A DNA stretch of 64,000 nucleotides. Origin: Halobacillus dabanensis. Lineage in GTDB: Bacteria; Bacillota; Bacilli; Bacillales; Halobacillaceae. Every line of letters begins with the position of its first letter. The stretch's first letter is position 1. The stretch lies in NCBI RefSeq assembly GCF_900114165.1, contig NZ_FOSB01000009.1, positions 62,001 through 126,000 on the forward strand, given 5' to 3'. A model generated the notes under the pieces. It was not told where the DNA came from and did not search any database. It was given only the letters and a program-made list of their open reading frames with translations. Both the position numbers and the translations under genes were made by a program. Shown piece by piece: positions 17,107 to 26,902 of this stretch.

Positions 17107-17766
17107 AATGGCAGTATCCTGGAAGACTCGATTTCGAGATAATAGATCTGTTGCCATATGAAGAGTCAGGAGTGGTGGGGAAGCTACTCGTCTAGCTCCA
17201 TCGTCCAGACACCCGCGTCATAAGCAGAACATCAACGGAATGAAAAAGCACATTCCGTTGATGTTCTGCTTATGCCAGTCGAGTCTACCAGGACGATGGA
17301 GCATTTGAACACTTTCCTGTGGGGGACCTGGCGAGCTTCCTCGGGCGGTCTGCCGTACTACGGGAACTCGCCTACCTCCTTCTCCCACGGGAGTCTCGCA
17401 ACTTCTCCACCACCCCATTCGAAGTTAATGAGAAACGAATCCCTTTACCAGGAAGGAGCGTCTTCCAGCATCCTTGTCCTATGGGGGAATATAACGCTCT
17501 ATAGCAAGGTTTCCATCATGGGAGTACCTTATTCTCATCAGCCCACTCCCATAAATTCCTACTTTTTGTTGGAGTGGTTTCGAGAATCGATTTTCGCAAG
17601 GTGCAGAGGGGAATGGCGAGACTCCTGCGGGAAAAAAGTGCTTGGTGAGACCCCGCAAGGCTTTAGCCTGAGGAGGCTCACCGCGCTCCCGCGGAAAGCG
17701 AGTTATTCCCCGCCGCACCTATCCACCCATAAAAAGTCTCGAAACTGAGTCTTACAGAATAGGGAG
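17107..17766. repeat. Composite dispersed repeat, copies B/C, in inverted orientation
   Basis: This 660-bp non-coding block starts with GGCAGTATCCTGGAAGACTC, the reverse of the right end of copy A. It ends with CTGAGTCTTACAGAATAGGG, the reverse of its left end. It therefore looks like one element enlarged by nested repeats. Inside are a giant hairpin (17195-17302) and a GC-rich segment of the CCCGCGGAAAGCGAG type that is common in Bacillaceae intergenic DNA. Open frames of 158 and 79 codons cross it but have no ribosome site. Confidence 0.7.
17195..17302. repeat. Long perfect hairpin (24-bp and 12-bp nested arms)
   Basis: An inner stem of 24 perfect base pairs (17219-17242 with 17251-17274) closes on an 8-base loop, AAAAAGCA. 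Outer arms GCTCCATCGTCC (17195-17206) and GGACGATGGAGC (17291-17302) are also perfect. The structure could extrude as a cruciform or fold as RNA. It lies within the dispersed repeat. Confidence 0.9.
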
Positions 17767-17823
17767 CTTTATTGGAATGAAGGGTAATAAGAACTTTGTT
17801 GGAGTAGAAAAAGGAGGAGAATC

Positions 17824-18249
17824 ATGATACGTAAAGCAGTGATAGAGGATGCGAAAGATCTTGTGCCGTTGATGGGAGATTTGGGGTATCCTACGAGCGG
17901 GAAACAAATGAAAGAAAGAATGAAAAGGATTTTAGAAAAAGATGATTTTCAGACATTCGTATGGGAAGGAGATGGTAGGCTGAACGGCATGATTGGAATG
18001 TGTTACAGTGAAGCCTATCACACAGATGAATCTCATGTACGCATCATAGCATTTGTCGTTGAAAAATCGAAACATGGAAATGGCATCGGGCGAGGGTTGA
18101 TGGAAAAAGCGGAACAATGGGCAGAGGAGAGAGGGGCAAAGACGATTATGCTAAACAGTGGAAACAGGGAAGAAAGACAGGATACACATGATATCTATCG
18201 TCACTTTGGTTTTGAGGGGAAAGCTACAGGATTTTATAAATCGTTGTAG
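17824..18249 (+). CDS. GNAT-family N-acetyltransferase
   Basis: This 141-residue protein has the acetyl-CoA-binding pattern VEKSKHGNGIGRGLMEKAEQWA (about residues 80-101) and a C-terminal HDIYRHFGFEGKATGFYK typical of small-molecule or protein acetyltransferases. The substrate is unknown. An AAAAAGGAGGAG ribosome site lies just before the ATG. It probably forms a short operon with the RNase H-like gene 72 bases downstream. Confidence 0.85.
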   Translation: MIRKAVIEDAKDLVPLMGDLGYPTSGKQMKERMKRILEKDDFQTFVWEGDGRLNGMIGMCYSEAYHTDESHVRIIAFVVEKSKHGNGIGRGLMEKAEQWAEERGAKTIMLNSGNREERQDTHDIYRHFGFEGKATGFYKSL

Positions 18250-18320
18250 GTAATCATTAGAAAGATATAGTAATAAGGAGGTCAGAAAAGGTAAATAATT
18301 AGTGTAGAAGGAGGTTCATT

Positions 18321-18977
18321 ATGAAAGTTAGGATAGAGGTTACATATAAAACACCGAAAAAAACGGAAATTTTCTTCAAATCAGAGGAAATGACCATAGG
18401 GGAAGCACTCTTGATTTCAGATGACTTAGAAAAGACAGGAAGGGCCAAAAATTTAACCTTCATAGATACGTATGATACGACTTGGAAAAGAAAGGATCTC
18501 CAAAAGTATATGGATGATTTAGAAACAGAACCCCATGATATTACCGTATATTTTGATGGTGGGTTTAATATCGAAGATCGAAAATCAGGATTGGGTTGTT
18601 CCATTTATTACGACCAAAATGGCAAGTCCATGCGTTTAAGAAAAAATGCTGCGGTAGAGGAACTTGCTTCTAACAATGAAGCAGAATATGCAGCTCTCCA
18701 TTTGGCTCTCCAAGAATTAGACCTTTTGGGCGTCCATCATATACCGGTTCTTTTTATTGGAGATTCGCAAGTGGTAATCAACCAACTAAATGATGAATGG
18801 CCTACGATGGAACCATCTTTAAATGACTGGGCAGAGCGTATTGAAAAGAAAATTGAACAGATGGGAATTTCCCCCACATTTGAAGTGATTTCACGAAAGG
18901 ACAATCGAGAGGCGGATCGGCTAGCTACTCAGGCATTGAAAGGTACGGAAGTTACAAGTAATACAGAGAGAAAATGA
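18321..18977 (+). CDS. RNase H-like protein (YpeP type)
   Basis: This 218-residue protein has an N-terminal extension of about 70 residues and then an RNase HI-like fold. The acidic catalytic set is visible: DGGFN (about residue 79), NNEAEYAALHLAL, FIGDSQVVINQL and NREADRLATQAL. Such proteins cleave RNA in RNA-DNA hybrids or act as inactive relatives. GAAGGAGG precedes the ATG. A strong terminator follows directly. Confidence 0.85.
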   Translation: MKVRIEVTYKTPKKTEIFFKSEEMTIGEALLISDDLEKTGRAKNLTFIDTYDTTWKRKDLQKYMDDLETEPHDITVYFDGGFNIEDRKSGLGCSIYYDQNGKSMRLRKNAAVEELASNNEAEYAALHLALQELDLLGVHHIPVLFIGDSQVVINQLNDEWPTMEPSLNDWAERIEKKIEQMGISPTFEVISRKDNREADRLATQALKGTEVTSNTERK

Positions 18978-19020
18978 AAAATGGAGCGCTTTTGTTTTTT
19001 CAGGAGGCGCTCCATTTTTC
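18976..19020 (+). terminator. Terminator of the RNase H-like gene
   Basis: GAAAAATGGAGCGC (18976-18989) pairs perfectly with GCGCTCCATTTTTC (19007-19020). Confidence 0.9.
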
Positions 19021-19137
19021 ATTTGAAAATTCTTAAAGCAAATCATGAGGTTTAAATGCACATCATCGTAAAGATTACTTATGTTCTTACAGATGCATAT
19101 ATCGTTTGCTTATATATTTATAGGTTTGGCACTAATA

Positions 19138-19632
19138 TCAGGCGAGTATATTTACGGAAGTACCGATGGGGATGGTCCTGGATAATTCTTCTACGTCCTT
19201 ATTGTACATGCGGATACATCCTTTCGATACAGCTTTACCGATCGAACTAGGGTTATTGGTTCCGTGGATGCCATAATGTTGTTTTGATAAACTCATCCAC
19301 ATTGTTCCGAATGGTCCTCCCGGTTCAGGAGCTTTATTTATAATAATAAAGTTCCCTGTAGGAGTGCCTTGAAGCATGCGTCCAACAGCTATAGGATATT
19401 CTTTTTGTAAGGATCCACTTTTATACAACCGGAGACGACGGTTGTTTATGGACACTTCTATCTGATAGGGGAGATCCGCAGGGTTTGGTAATCCAGGGAT
19501 GACCACTTGTTGTCCTGGGTAGATCAGGTTAGGGTTGGCGATTTGGTTCGCGGCCAAAATATCTCTTAATGGAGTTCTGTAGTCTCTGGCAATCTGTGCA
19601 AGGGTTTCCTTCGTTTTTACAATATGAATCAT
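19138..19632 (-). CDS. ykuD: LysM-containing L,D-transpeptidase
   Basis: This 164-residue protein is the same length as B. subtilis YkuD. An N-terminal LysM peptidoglycan-binding domain (about residues 1-47) is followed by a YkuD catalytic domain with HGTN (about residue 123) and SKGCIRM, which carries the catalytic cysteine. It cross-links peptidoglycan stems, probably in the spore or its cortex. There is no signal peptide, as in YkuD. The ATG at 19632 is preceded by a GAGGTGA ribosome site. Confidence 0.9.
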   Translation of the reverse strand: MIHIVKTKETLAQIARDYRTPLRDILAANQIANPNLIYPGQQVVIPGLPNPADLPYQIEVSINNRRLRLYKSGSLQKEYPIAVGRMLQGTPTGNFIIINKAPEPGGPFGTMWMSLSKQHYGIHGTNNPSSIGKAVSKGCIRMYNKDVEELSRTIPIGTSVNILA

Positions 19633-19842
19633 ACACTCACCTCAATGAAAGGGTTTACCACATTTTATGTAAGTGAGTAAATTTTTTGCTGGATTGTTTA
19701 CGGGGGAGGCTCGTGAAAACGATTTGATCATCGAAGGGAGCACGGTTTTTGAATTAGAGTTAGGGATCGACCACCTACTTCGGTCCATCCCTAACTAGTT
19801 TTCATAAATCTTCTTTCATCCTTTTATATTTCCACTGAAAAA

Positions 19843-20739
19843 TTACAGGACAATCGTTTTGTTTTTGTGAACGATGACTCTGTCCTCGAGAGCCCACTTG
19901 ACAGCGCGGTTCAGAACACTCCGTTCAATCAATCTTCCTTTTTTCTTTAGGTCGTTGACGCTATTACGATGGTCTACACGAATGACGTCCTGTTCAATGA
20001 TCGGTCCTTCATCAAGGTCGTCTGTCACGTAATGAGATGTTGCACCAATCAGCTTCACACCTCTTTTATAAGCACGCTTATGCGGGTTGGCACCAATGAA
20101 CGCGGGTAAGAACGAATGGTGGATATTTATAATTTTCGATGGGTGTTGTTCCACAAAGTTTGGTGTGAGAATTTGCATGTATCTTGCAAGAATAATCACG
20201 TCGATATTGTATTGTTCCAATAATTTCAATTGCTCTGCTTCCACCTCTTCACGAATGTCTTTGTTCGCTGGGATATAGTGAAAAGGAATGCCGAAAGATT
20301 CGACAATATCTCGTGCGGTTTCGTGGTTGCTAATCACTAAAGGGATTTCAGTGACGAGATCCCCACTTTCCCACTCATACAAAAGCTCACGCAAACAATG
20401 AAGTTCTTTGGAAACAAAAATCGCGGTTCTCTTCAATTCATGTAAGAAAGTCATACGCCAAGTCATTTGAAATTCTTCTGCAAGTGCTTCAAAATCCTTT
20501 TTCAACCTCTCCTCTTTGGATTTCATATCCTGCGCTGCAAAAACAATTCTCAAAAAAAATACGCCTTCTTCATGATCAGTGGTGAACTGGTTAGACTCTA
20601 CGATGTTAGCTTTATGTTCATACAAAAATGCTGAAATACTGGCAATGATTCCAGGTTGGTCTGGGCAGCTGACGAGCAAACGAGCTTTATCCTCATTCGT
20701 GTTTAAGTATTGTTTTATTTGTTGATTGTTAGAATCCAT
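19843..20739 (-). CDS. purU: Formyltetrahydrofolate deformylase
   Basis: This 298-residue enzyme hydrolyses 10-formyl-THF to formate and THF, balancing one-carbon pools and feeding PurT. An N-terminal ACT domain (RLLVSCPDQPGIIASISAFL) is followed by a formyl transferase domain with ARYMQILTP, INIHHSFLPAFIGANPH and VTDDLDEGPIIEQD, which hold the Asn/His/Asp active-site set. The ATG at 20739 sits about 9 bases after AAGGAAGG; ATGs at 20745 and 20748 are too close to it. It is divergent from the aldehyde dehydrogenase gene. Confidence 0.93.
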   Translation of the reverse strand: MDSNNQQIKQYLNTNEDKARLLVSCPDQPGIIASISAFLYEHKANIVESNQFTTDHEEGVFFLRIVFAAQDMKSKEERLKKDFEALAEEFQMTWRMTFLHELKRTAIFVSKELHCLRELLYEWESGDLVTEIPLVISNHETARDIVESFGIPFHYIPANKDIREEVEAEQLKLLEQYNIDVIILARYMQILTPNFVEQHPSKIINIHHSFLPAFIGANPHKRAYKRGVKLIGATSHYVTDDLDEGPIIEQDVIRVDHRNSVNDLKKKGRLIERSVLNRAVKWALEDRVIVHKNKTIVL

Positions 20740-20887
20740 TTCCATCATCCTTCCTTATCGTAGTCATAATTATAGTAGAGCCGGAATTGTTTGGAAAGTT
20801 TATCGATGTTTCACAAGGTTGAAATAAGGTTACATTCTAACCGTAACGAAAAAATAAAAACTTCTAATAAAAAGGAGATCCTATTAT

Positions 20888-22312
20888 ATGAAAAACCATC
20901 TAAAGCATTATATAAATGGTGAATGGGTAGAATCTACAGGTAACGAAACGGAAGAAGTTATTAATCCAGCTACAGAAGAAGTGATAGGTACAATCAGTCT
21001 CGGTACTAAAGAAGATCTGGATAAAGCCGTGAAAGCGGCACGTGCTGCATTTCCTTCATTTTCACAAACAACAAAAGAAGAAAGAATTGAGTTACTAGAA
21101 AAAATAGCAGCAGAGTATGAGAACCGTAAACAGGAAATTGTTGACACGATTACTGAAGAGTTAGGCTCACCTGTGACAATCTCTGAGAATGTGCACTATA
21201 CGATGGGATACAACCATTTCTCCCAAGCAGCTGAATCTCTCAGAAATTTTTCCTTTATCGAACACCGCGGAGGGCACACAGTGATGAAAGATACGACTGG
21301 TGTCAGTGGGTTGATAACACCGTGGAATTTCCCCACAAATCAGATATCAACAAAAATTGCCAGCGCTTTTGCTGCAGGGAGCCCGGTCGTCGCCAAGCCA
21401 GCTGAATTGACACCATTCGCTGCCATCATCTTAACAGAAATTTTTGATAAAGTCGGTGTGCCAAAGGGTGCTTTCAACTTAGTAAATGGTTCTGGATCTG
21501 TCATCGGTGACGGCATTAGTTCTCATCCGGATATCGACTTCGTTTCCTTTACTGGTTCCGGAGCAGTCGGTCAAAAAATAATGCAATACGCGTCTGAACG
21601 GATTGCTAATGTAGCACTTGAACTGGGGGGAAAGTCACCACTTGTCGTCCTTGAAGATGCTGATGTTGAAGAAGCAGCACGAGCAGCAGTATCTCATATT
21701 GCCAAAAACACTGGGCAAGTCTGCTCAGCGGCTACACGGGTATTAGTGCCTTCTGCTATGAAAGAATCTTTCGAAGAAGCTGTCAAGAAAGTCTTGCCTG
21801 AATTCCCCGTTGGGAATCCACGTGAAGATAACCAAGTTGGTCCTTTAGTTTCCCAGAAACAGTGGGATACTGTTCAATCGTATATCGAAAAAGGGGAAGA
21901 GGAAGGTGCCACTCTGCTTGTAGGTGGAACCGGAAAGCCAGAAGGATTGGAAAAAGGCTATTACGCAAAACCTACTGTGTTTACGGATGTTAAAAATGAC
22001 ATGGTCATTGCACAAGAAGAAATATTCGGTCCTGTAACATGTATTCTAACTTATGGTTCCGTAGATGAAGCAATTGAAATTGCAAATGATACCAAGTATG
22101 GGTTAGCTGGTTACGTATTTGGTGAAGATACAGAAACGTTGACAAAAGTGGCTTCTGGAATCAGAGCAGGTCGTGTGAAGATCAATGATGCAGAAGTTGA
22201 TTTTGCAGCTCCATTTGGTGGGTATAAACAATCTGGATTCGGAAGAGAATGGGGCGATTATGGAATTGAGGAATATCTGGAAGTGAAAACGATTTTAGGG
22301 TATCCGAAATAA
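20888..22312 (+). CDS. NAD(P)-dependent aldehyde dehydrogenase
   Basis: This 474-residue enzyme oxidises an aldehyde to the acid. The cofactor region [15 protein letters not shown] (about residue 143), [11 protein letters not shown], the catalytic glutamate in [16 protein letters not shown] and the cysteine in [11 protein letters not shown] (about residue 280) are intact. It resembles the broad family that includes betaine-aldehyde and 3-hydroxypropionaldehyde dehydrogenases; the substrate cannot be assigned. An AAAAGGAG ribosome site and a strong downstream terminator indicate a monocistronic gene. Confidence 0.88.
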   Translation: MKNHLKHYINGEWVESTGNETEEVINPATEEVIGTISLGTKEDLDKAVKAARAAFPSFSQTTKEERIELLEKIAAEYENRKQEIVDTITEELGSPVTISENVHYTMGYNHFSQAAESLRNFSFIEHRGGHTVMKDTTGVSGLITPWNFPTNQISTKIASAFAAGSPVVAKPAELTPFAAIILTEIFDKVGVPKGAFNLVNGSGSVIGDGISSHPDIDFVSFTGSGAVGQKIMQYASERIANVALELGGKSPLVVLEDADVEEAARAAVSHIAKNTGQVCSAATRVLVPSAMKESFEEAVKKVLPEFPVGNPREDNQVGPLVSQKQWDTVQSYIEKGEEEGATLLVGGTGKPEGLEKGYYAKPTVFTDVKNDMVIAQEEIFGPVTCILTYGSVDEAIEIANDTKYGLAGYVFGEDTETLTKVASGIRAGRVKINDAEVDFAAPFGGYKQSGFGREWGDYGIEEYLEVKTILGYPK

Positions 22313-22329
22313 TCGGTGATGACATGATC

Positions 22330-22366
22330 GAAGGTAGAGGAGATTTCTCCTCTACCTTCATTTTTT
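22330..22366 (+). terminator. Terminator of the aldehyde dehydrogenase gene
   Basis: GAAGGTAGAGGAGA (22330-22343) pairs perfectly with TCTCCTCTACCTTC (22346-22359), followed by T residues. Confidence 0.92.
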
Positions 22367-22567
22367 GTGAGTAAAACACCTATTCCTTCGTTAAGGTCCT
22401 TTTCCCCAGAAGGTGCCCTTCGAGAACTATGAAGAGGAAATGAATGGGGCGGGGAGCTTTTTGCTATCCTGCTTAGGCTTGAATTTTTGTTACTTTCTTA
22501 ACGGATGAGGTTGTAATATACTTGGAAAGGATATGATTACCTACGTATTTATAAAGGAGGAAAACTA

Positions 22568-22822
22568 ATGAGTAGATGGTTTACCCATATTTTTAATATC
22601 CTTGTTGGTATTTTGATTGTCCTAGAGGGGGCAGTTTATATTTTTATGAATAACAAAGACGGTGAACTTCACTTGCGAAGTATTGTGATGACATTTTTGC
22701 TTTTATTAGCATGGACAATGTCTTATCGTAAACAATTAATAAGTGAAAACCCTAGTGCTTGGCTAGTTGTAACCATCATTATTCTGATTCCGATGATTTT
22801 ACCATGGTTGTTTTTTATTTGA
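22568..22822 (+). CDS. Small hypothetical membrane protein
   Basis: This 84-residue protein has three predicted hydrophobic helices (about residues 7-27, 40-56, 64-83). The ATG at 22568 follows AAAGGAGG closely. No family is recognised. Its 3' end nearly touches the convergent small membrane-protein gene. Confidence 0.68.
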   Translation: MSRWFTHIFNILVGILIVLEGAVYIFMNNKDGELHLRSIVMTFLLLLAWTMSYRKQLISENPSAWLVVTIIILIPMILPWLFFI

Positions 22823-22823
22823 C

Positions 22824-23096
22824 TTAAATGAGCCAACGGAAAAGGCTGATTCCCCCGAAGATTAATGCAGATAACAGATAGATATATCCGAACACCTGCT
22901 GTTTCGCTTCTTCACTGTATGTCTCCACCGTGCCAGAAAAAATCAAGAACAGAAACGTAATAATATGTAATGTGATTTCAACCCCTGTCATTGGGGGAGA
23001 CTTAAATAACAACCATCCTCCAATCGGGAAGGCGGTTAATAACGGAAAATATAACGGGTTTAATTTATCATCCCATGTCTTCTTCTTATCGCTCAT
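22824..23096 (-). CDS. Small hypothetical membrane protein
   Basis: This 90-residue protein has a lysine-rich start (SDKKKTWDDK) and three hydrophobic helices. The ATG at 23096 lies 7 bases after AAGGGGA and is preferred over the ATG at 23156, which has no ribosome site. The family is unknown. It converges with the 84-residue membrane-protein gene. Confidence 0.65.
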   Translation of the reverse strand: MSDKKKTWDDKLNPLYFPLLTAFPIGGWLLFKSPPMTGVEITLHIITFLFLIFSGTVETYSEEAKQQVFGYIYLLSALIFGGISLFRWLI

Positions 23097-23376
23097 CCAG
23101 CAATCCCCTTTAAGAATAATTTGTTTTCCAAACGTTCCTTTTACTTTATCCTTCATTTACTTTCCTCTTTTTGTTTCCACATGTCAAACTTCGAAACTGT
23201 TTCCTGTACGCCTTTTAAAGCAGGGGGAAAGGTATACATCCTTTTTTGCCTTCTGTCTACATGCTACAATGAAGCTTGTGTCTTAATTCCCGTACTACAT
23301 ATCTTCGTAAGATTGCATTATTTATTTGTTACAGGAACAAACTAAATATCGACGAAGTAGAAAGGATGTATATCAT

Positions 23377-25002
23377 TTGAAAATGAAACTAATTGATTGG
23401 CCTACGTTTATCGGAGCATTAATTCTTTTACTTGGTGTGACGTTACCGCTCATCTTATTCCCTGAGACAGGGAAAGAGTTTGTAGCAGAAGCGAACACAT
23501 TCATGACTGAGAATTTTGGCGTTCTTTATATGATCATGGGTTTTGTCATATTTGCGTTTCTGGTTTTTGTTGCCTTTAGCAAAAATGGAGCAATCAAATT
23601 GGGTGACGAAGGGGAGAAACCAGAGTTCAATACATTTTCATGGGCAGCGATGTTATTTGCTGCTGGTATTGGTTCTAGTATCTTATATTGGGCAGTTATT
23701 GAATGGGTGTATTACTATCAAGGTCCTCCATTTGGTATAGAACCTGGTTCGAAAGAGGCGATCCAGTGGGCCTCCGCTTATGGTATTTTTCACTGGGGGC
23801 CGATAGCATGGGCGATTTACACCCTGCCAGCACTACCGATTGCATATTTCTATTATGTAAGAAAAAAACCTGTGCTTAAAGTTAGCGAGGCTGTGCGCCC
23901 TGTCTTAGGTAAATCTGTCGACGGTCCTTTAGGTAATATCATTGATGTACTATTTATGTTTGGCTTGCTTGGGGGAGCAGGAACGACTCTTGCTCTTGGA
24001 ACACCAATGATCGCTGAGGGGATTACTAGTTTGACAGGTATTCCAGCTAATTTAGGAATGAAAACCGTAATCATGTTGCTGTGTACCATTATTTTTGCAA
24101 TCAGTTCCTATTCTGGTCTTAAACGTGGAATCAAGGTACTGAGTGACGTAAACCTCTGGCTATCTATTTTCTTGTTAGCTTTTATTTTCATCTTCGGCCC
24201 GACAAAATTCATTAGTGAAACCACATTCAACTCACTTGGTATTCTGGCTGATAACTTCTTTAAAATGGCGACATGGATGGAACCATTCGGGGACTTAGGT
24301 CAATTCGAAAAGACAAGCTTCCCTGAATACTGGACAGTTTTCTATTGGGCCTGGTGGTTAGTTTACGCGCCATTTGTCGGTTTATTTGTAGCCAGAATTT
24401 CCAGAGGGCGAACGATCCGTCAAATGGTACTCGGAACAATGATTTATGGAACGCTAGGTTGTGTATTGTTCTTTGGTGTCATGGGGAACTTCGGATTGTA
24501 TATGCAATTGACAGGCCAATTTGATGCCATAGCGTTTATGGATGCAAATGGTGCTCCTGCAACAATCATAGAAATCATTCATCAGCTGCCTTTAGCTAAG
24601 TTTATGGTTTTGCTTTTTACGGTATTAGCTATTATCTTTTTAGCAACAACTTTCGATTCCTCCTCATATATTTTAGCTTCTGTGGTGCAGAAAAACGTAG
24701 AAGGAGAGCCGATGCGCTGGAACCGTCTTTTCTGGGCATTTGCGTTGTGCTTGATGCCATTAGCGCTAATGTTCCTGGGTGGGCTGGATACACTTCAGAC
24801 GGCAAGTATTGTGGGAGGATTCCCGCTCCTGTTCATTATGTTCTTATTGGCATGGTCGTTCATGAGAGCATCTAATACCGACATCCGCGAGTCGGATGAT
24901 TATGAGCCTAGTACGATTCACATTAAACGGTGGAAAGTACGGAAGAAGAAGAAAAAGCGTTCGGCACTCGAGGCTCTTGAAGATAAACCAGATCAAGATT
25001 AA
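23377..25002 (+). CDS. BCCT-family betaine/carnitine transporter
   Basis: This 541-residue protein has about 12 transmembrane segments. The BCCT signature FYWAWWLVYAPFVGLFVARISRGR is near residues 325-348 and the C-terminal tail is highly charged. The glycine stretch of helix 3 reads AAGIGSSILYWAVIEWVYYYQ, closer to the carnitine carrier CaiT than to BetP/OpuD (usually GMGIGL-F-x-G). Osmoprotectant uptake is likely; carnitine or butyrobetaine exchange is the alternative. The TTG at 23377 follows AAAGGATG; the ATG at 23383 is also possible. Confidence 0.85.
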   Translation: MKMKLIDWPTFIGALILLLGVTLPLILFPETGKEFVAEANTFMTENFGVLYMIMGFVIFAFLVFVAFSKNGAIKLGDEGEKPEFNTFSWAAMLFAAGIGSSILYWAVIEWVYYYQGPPFGIEPGSKEAIQWASAYGIFHWGPIAWAIYTLPALPIAYFYYVRKKPVLKVSEAVRPVLGKSVDGPLGNIIDVLFMFGLLGGAGTTLALGTPMIAEGITSLTGIPANLGMKTVIMLLCTIIFAISSYSGLKRGIKVLSDVNLWLSIFLLAFIFIFGPTKFISETTFNSLGILADNFFKMATWMEPFGDLGQFEKTSFPEYWTVFYWAWWLVYAPFVGLFVARISRGRTIRQMVLGTMIYGTLGCVLFFGVMGNFGLYMQLTGQFDAIAFMDANGAPATIIEIIHQLPLAKFMVLLFTVLAIIFLATTFDSSSYILASVVQKNVEGEPMRWNRLFWAFALCLMPLALMFLGGLDTLQTASIVGGFPLLFIMFLLAWSFMRASNTDIRESDDYEPSTIHIKRWKVRKKKKKRSALEALEDKPDQD

Positions 25003-25005
25003 CCA

Positions 25006-25035
25006 AAAAACCCAGCCTTCAAGGCTGGGTTTTTG
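25006..25035 (+). terminator. Terminator of the BCCT gene
   Basis: AACCCAGCCTT pairs with AAGGCTGGGTT and is followed by T residues. Confidence 0.92.
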
Positions 25036-25101
25036 TCGTCCATGAAATTATAAAATCTTGCTGGTGGGTCTGCTCCGAAGTCCAGCTATTTGTTCCATTT
25101 C

Positions 25102-25803
25102 CTACTTAGTAAGGTAGGGTTGTACATATGGAAGGTGGTAATCACCGCTATCTTCTAAAAATTGACGAAGTAAGTGCAAGTGATCTCCGCCGATCATAAC
25201 TAAGACTCTGTCTTGCTGGTTGGTTATCCTTGATATATTTGCAGCAATTGCTAAGTCACGGTGATGCCATTGTTTTATCCACTGCACTCCGATTTGATGT
25301 TGGCGGTCGCCGACACGAGTGAGTTTCATATAAATTCTTTGCATTTCTTTTATATATTCCGGGTCATTGACGTAATGAAGAATGTCTCTGATTGAATGGT
25401 CCTGCTCTTTCTCTTTTAAGCGCATTTGGACATTTAGAATTTCTTTAAAAAGTTTAGGTTGGTGTTCTTTTGCCCATTCGAACACCTGGTTTAAGGATGG
25501 ATTGGACATATCTACGATTTCATCGACCGGGTGCACCCCTGGCAATTCCATTTCATGAGCTAAACGAAAAGCGAATTGTTCGACTTCATCGTATGCTGGG
25601 ATCAACTGACCCTGCTGATATTCACGGTACTTCCGGTCCAACTCTTCTTCTATTAAAAAAGATTTTTCCACTGCGATTTTTGTTGGTCGATACTTTTTTA
25701 AGGATTGGACTACTTGGTGAATTTCTTCTTGTTGATCATTCACTTTTGCAGGGTCCATGGACATGTGAAAAGTACCTAATAGCATGATTTCAGGTTTGTT
25801 CAT
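25102..25803 (-). CDS. DUF5694/TraB-like protein
   Basis: This 233-residue cytoplasmic protein has GTFHMSMDP near the N-terminus, KIAVEKSF around residue 43 and MIGGDHLHLLRQFL near the C-terminus. The spaced GTFH and GGDH motifs recall the TraB/TIKI-like superfamily, some members of which are metal-dependent proteases. No specific function is known for bacterial members of this type. The oxidoreductase gene lies 30 bases upstream on the same strand, so the two probably form an operon. Confidence 0.72.
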   Translation of the reverse strand: MNKPEIMLLGTFHMSMDPAKVNDQQEEIHQVVQSLKKYRPTKIAVEKSFLIEEELDRKYREYQQGQLIPAYDEVEQFAFRLAHEMELPGVHPVDEIVDMSNPSLNQVFEWAKEHQPKLFKEILNVQMRLKEKEQDHSIRDILHYVNDPEYIKEMQRIYMKLTRVGDRQHQIGVQWIKQWHHRDLAIAANISRITNQQDRVLVMIGGDHLHLLRQFLEDSGDYHLPYVQPYLTK

Positions 25804-25833
25804 TCTAATTCTCCTTATTTATCCGTTGTGAGA

Positions 25834-26781
25834 TTAAGGGTTACGGAAATGGGGGAGAATTTCTTCTCCGAGTTCTTGCATAACTTCTGCTACTGGTCGC
25901 TTGTTTTTAGATAAACCGAACATCAAGTGATTTACTCCGATCGAGCGATATTGCTCAATCAGTTGCAAGAGACCATTTCGCCCAACTTTGTAGCCGGCAG
26001 GAATTTTTTCTACTGGTGCATCTGAATTCTCTTCCAGCTGTAATGGTAACGGCATGATAAATGGACGGAATACGTCGCCATGATAGTGTTTAACTTTTGT
26101 GCGATATTCTTGAATCGTTCTCTTTTGCTGTTCAGGACGCTGAGGATAAAACATCCATCCGTCTCCATGTTCAGCGACCCAGTCCAATGTTTGCTGACAA
26201 TAACCTGTCATGAATGTTGGAATACGTTTCGCAGGCTTAGGAACAATGTTGGATTTTTCTAATGTCCCAAAGCGTGATTTCAGGTTAGGAAATTCCTTAT
26301 AAATTGCTTCATTAAAAGTGGAATAAGCTTCCCGAAACCATTCACTACGTTCCATAATGGGAATGTTCAGTCCTTCAAAGTCTTTTCGCCGATCGCCTGA
26401 AGAAATACCGAACATTAATCGCTCAGGGAAAAGATTTTCAATGCTTGCTACTTCTTTCGCTGTCCTTAACGGGTGACGCAGCGGCATGACTAAAGCTGCT
26501 GTCCCGAGATTGATCGATTTGGTATGTGAAGCTAAGTAGGTCAGATAAATGAGACTGTCATAAATTTGACCGGTGGCTGGGTCTTCAAATGTAGGATCTT
26601 CTAAAAGGACATCCTGTAACCATAAGCAATGAAAACCCAATTCTTCTGCCAGTATGGATCTGTTTACTTGTTCACTCATGCTGGGAGGAGATTGATCGTA
26701 ATTATCCATAGGAACAGTAAGCCCGAATGTGATATGATCTTCCTTCAACATAGACTGGTAACCCTGATGATTGTAAAACAA
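25834..26781 (-). CDS. LLM-class flavin-dependent oxidoreductase
   Basis: This 315-residue luciferase-like monooxygenase relative is expected to use reduced FMN or F420. Typical blocks are LAEELGFHCLWLQDV, INLGTAALVMPLRHPLRTAKE, FGISSGDRRKDFEGL and GWMFYPQRPEQQ. The TTG at 26781 was chosen because AAGGAGG lies 8 bases before it; the ATG at 26802 lies upstream of that ribosome site and would be read through it. It resembles the TIGR03571 subgroup. The substrate is unknown. It is co-directional with the TraB-like gene. Confidence 0.8.
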   Translation of the reverse strand: MFYNHQGYQSMLKEDHITFGLTVPMDNYDQSPPSMSEQVNRSILAEELGFHCLWLQDVLLEDPTFEDPATGQIYDSLIYLTYLASHTKSINLGTAALVMPLRHPLRTAKEVASIENLFPERLMFGISSGDRRKDFEGLNIPIMERSEWFREAYSTFNEAIYKEFPNLKSRFGTLEKSNIVPKPAKRIPTFMTGYCQQTLDWVAEHGDGWMFYPQRPEQQKRTIQEYRTKVKHYHGDVFRPFIMPLPLQLEENSDAPVEKIPAGYKVGRNGLLQLIEQYRSIGVNHLMFGLSKNKRPVAEVMQELGEEILPHFRNP

Positions 26782-26861
26782 TAAAGCTTCCTCCTTCTGC
26801 ATGTTCGTGTATGTCTTATTATAAGGAGAAAAAAACAGTAATTCTAATAGAACAGTTTCAA

Positions 26862-26893
26862 TAAAAAAACGCCTTCCATCATGGAGGGCGTTT
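26862..26893 (-). terminator. Terminator of the 33-codon gene
   Basis: On the minus strand AAACGCCCTCCAT pairs with ATGGAAGGCGTTT with one mismatch and is followed by a long T tract. Confidence 0.88.
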
Positions 26894-26902
26894 ACAAATA
26901 AA

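Noticed and set aside
17272-17748. 158-codon open frame and smaller frames on both strands
   Set aside because: They run through hairpins and repeats of the composite element; there is no start signal and no recognisable protein.
19758-19796. Hairpin between ykuD and purU as a terminator
   Set aside because: The stem (AGTTAGGGATCGACC-type arms) is good, but no T tract follows on either strand, so terminator function is not supported.
26782-26802. ATG at 26802 as start of the flavin oxidoreductase
   Set aside because: The only ribosome site (AAGGAGG) lies downstream of that ATG and matches the TTG at 26781.
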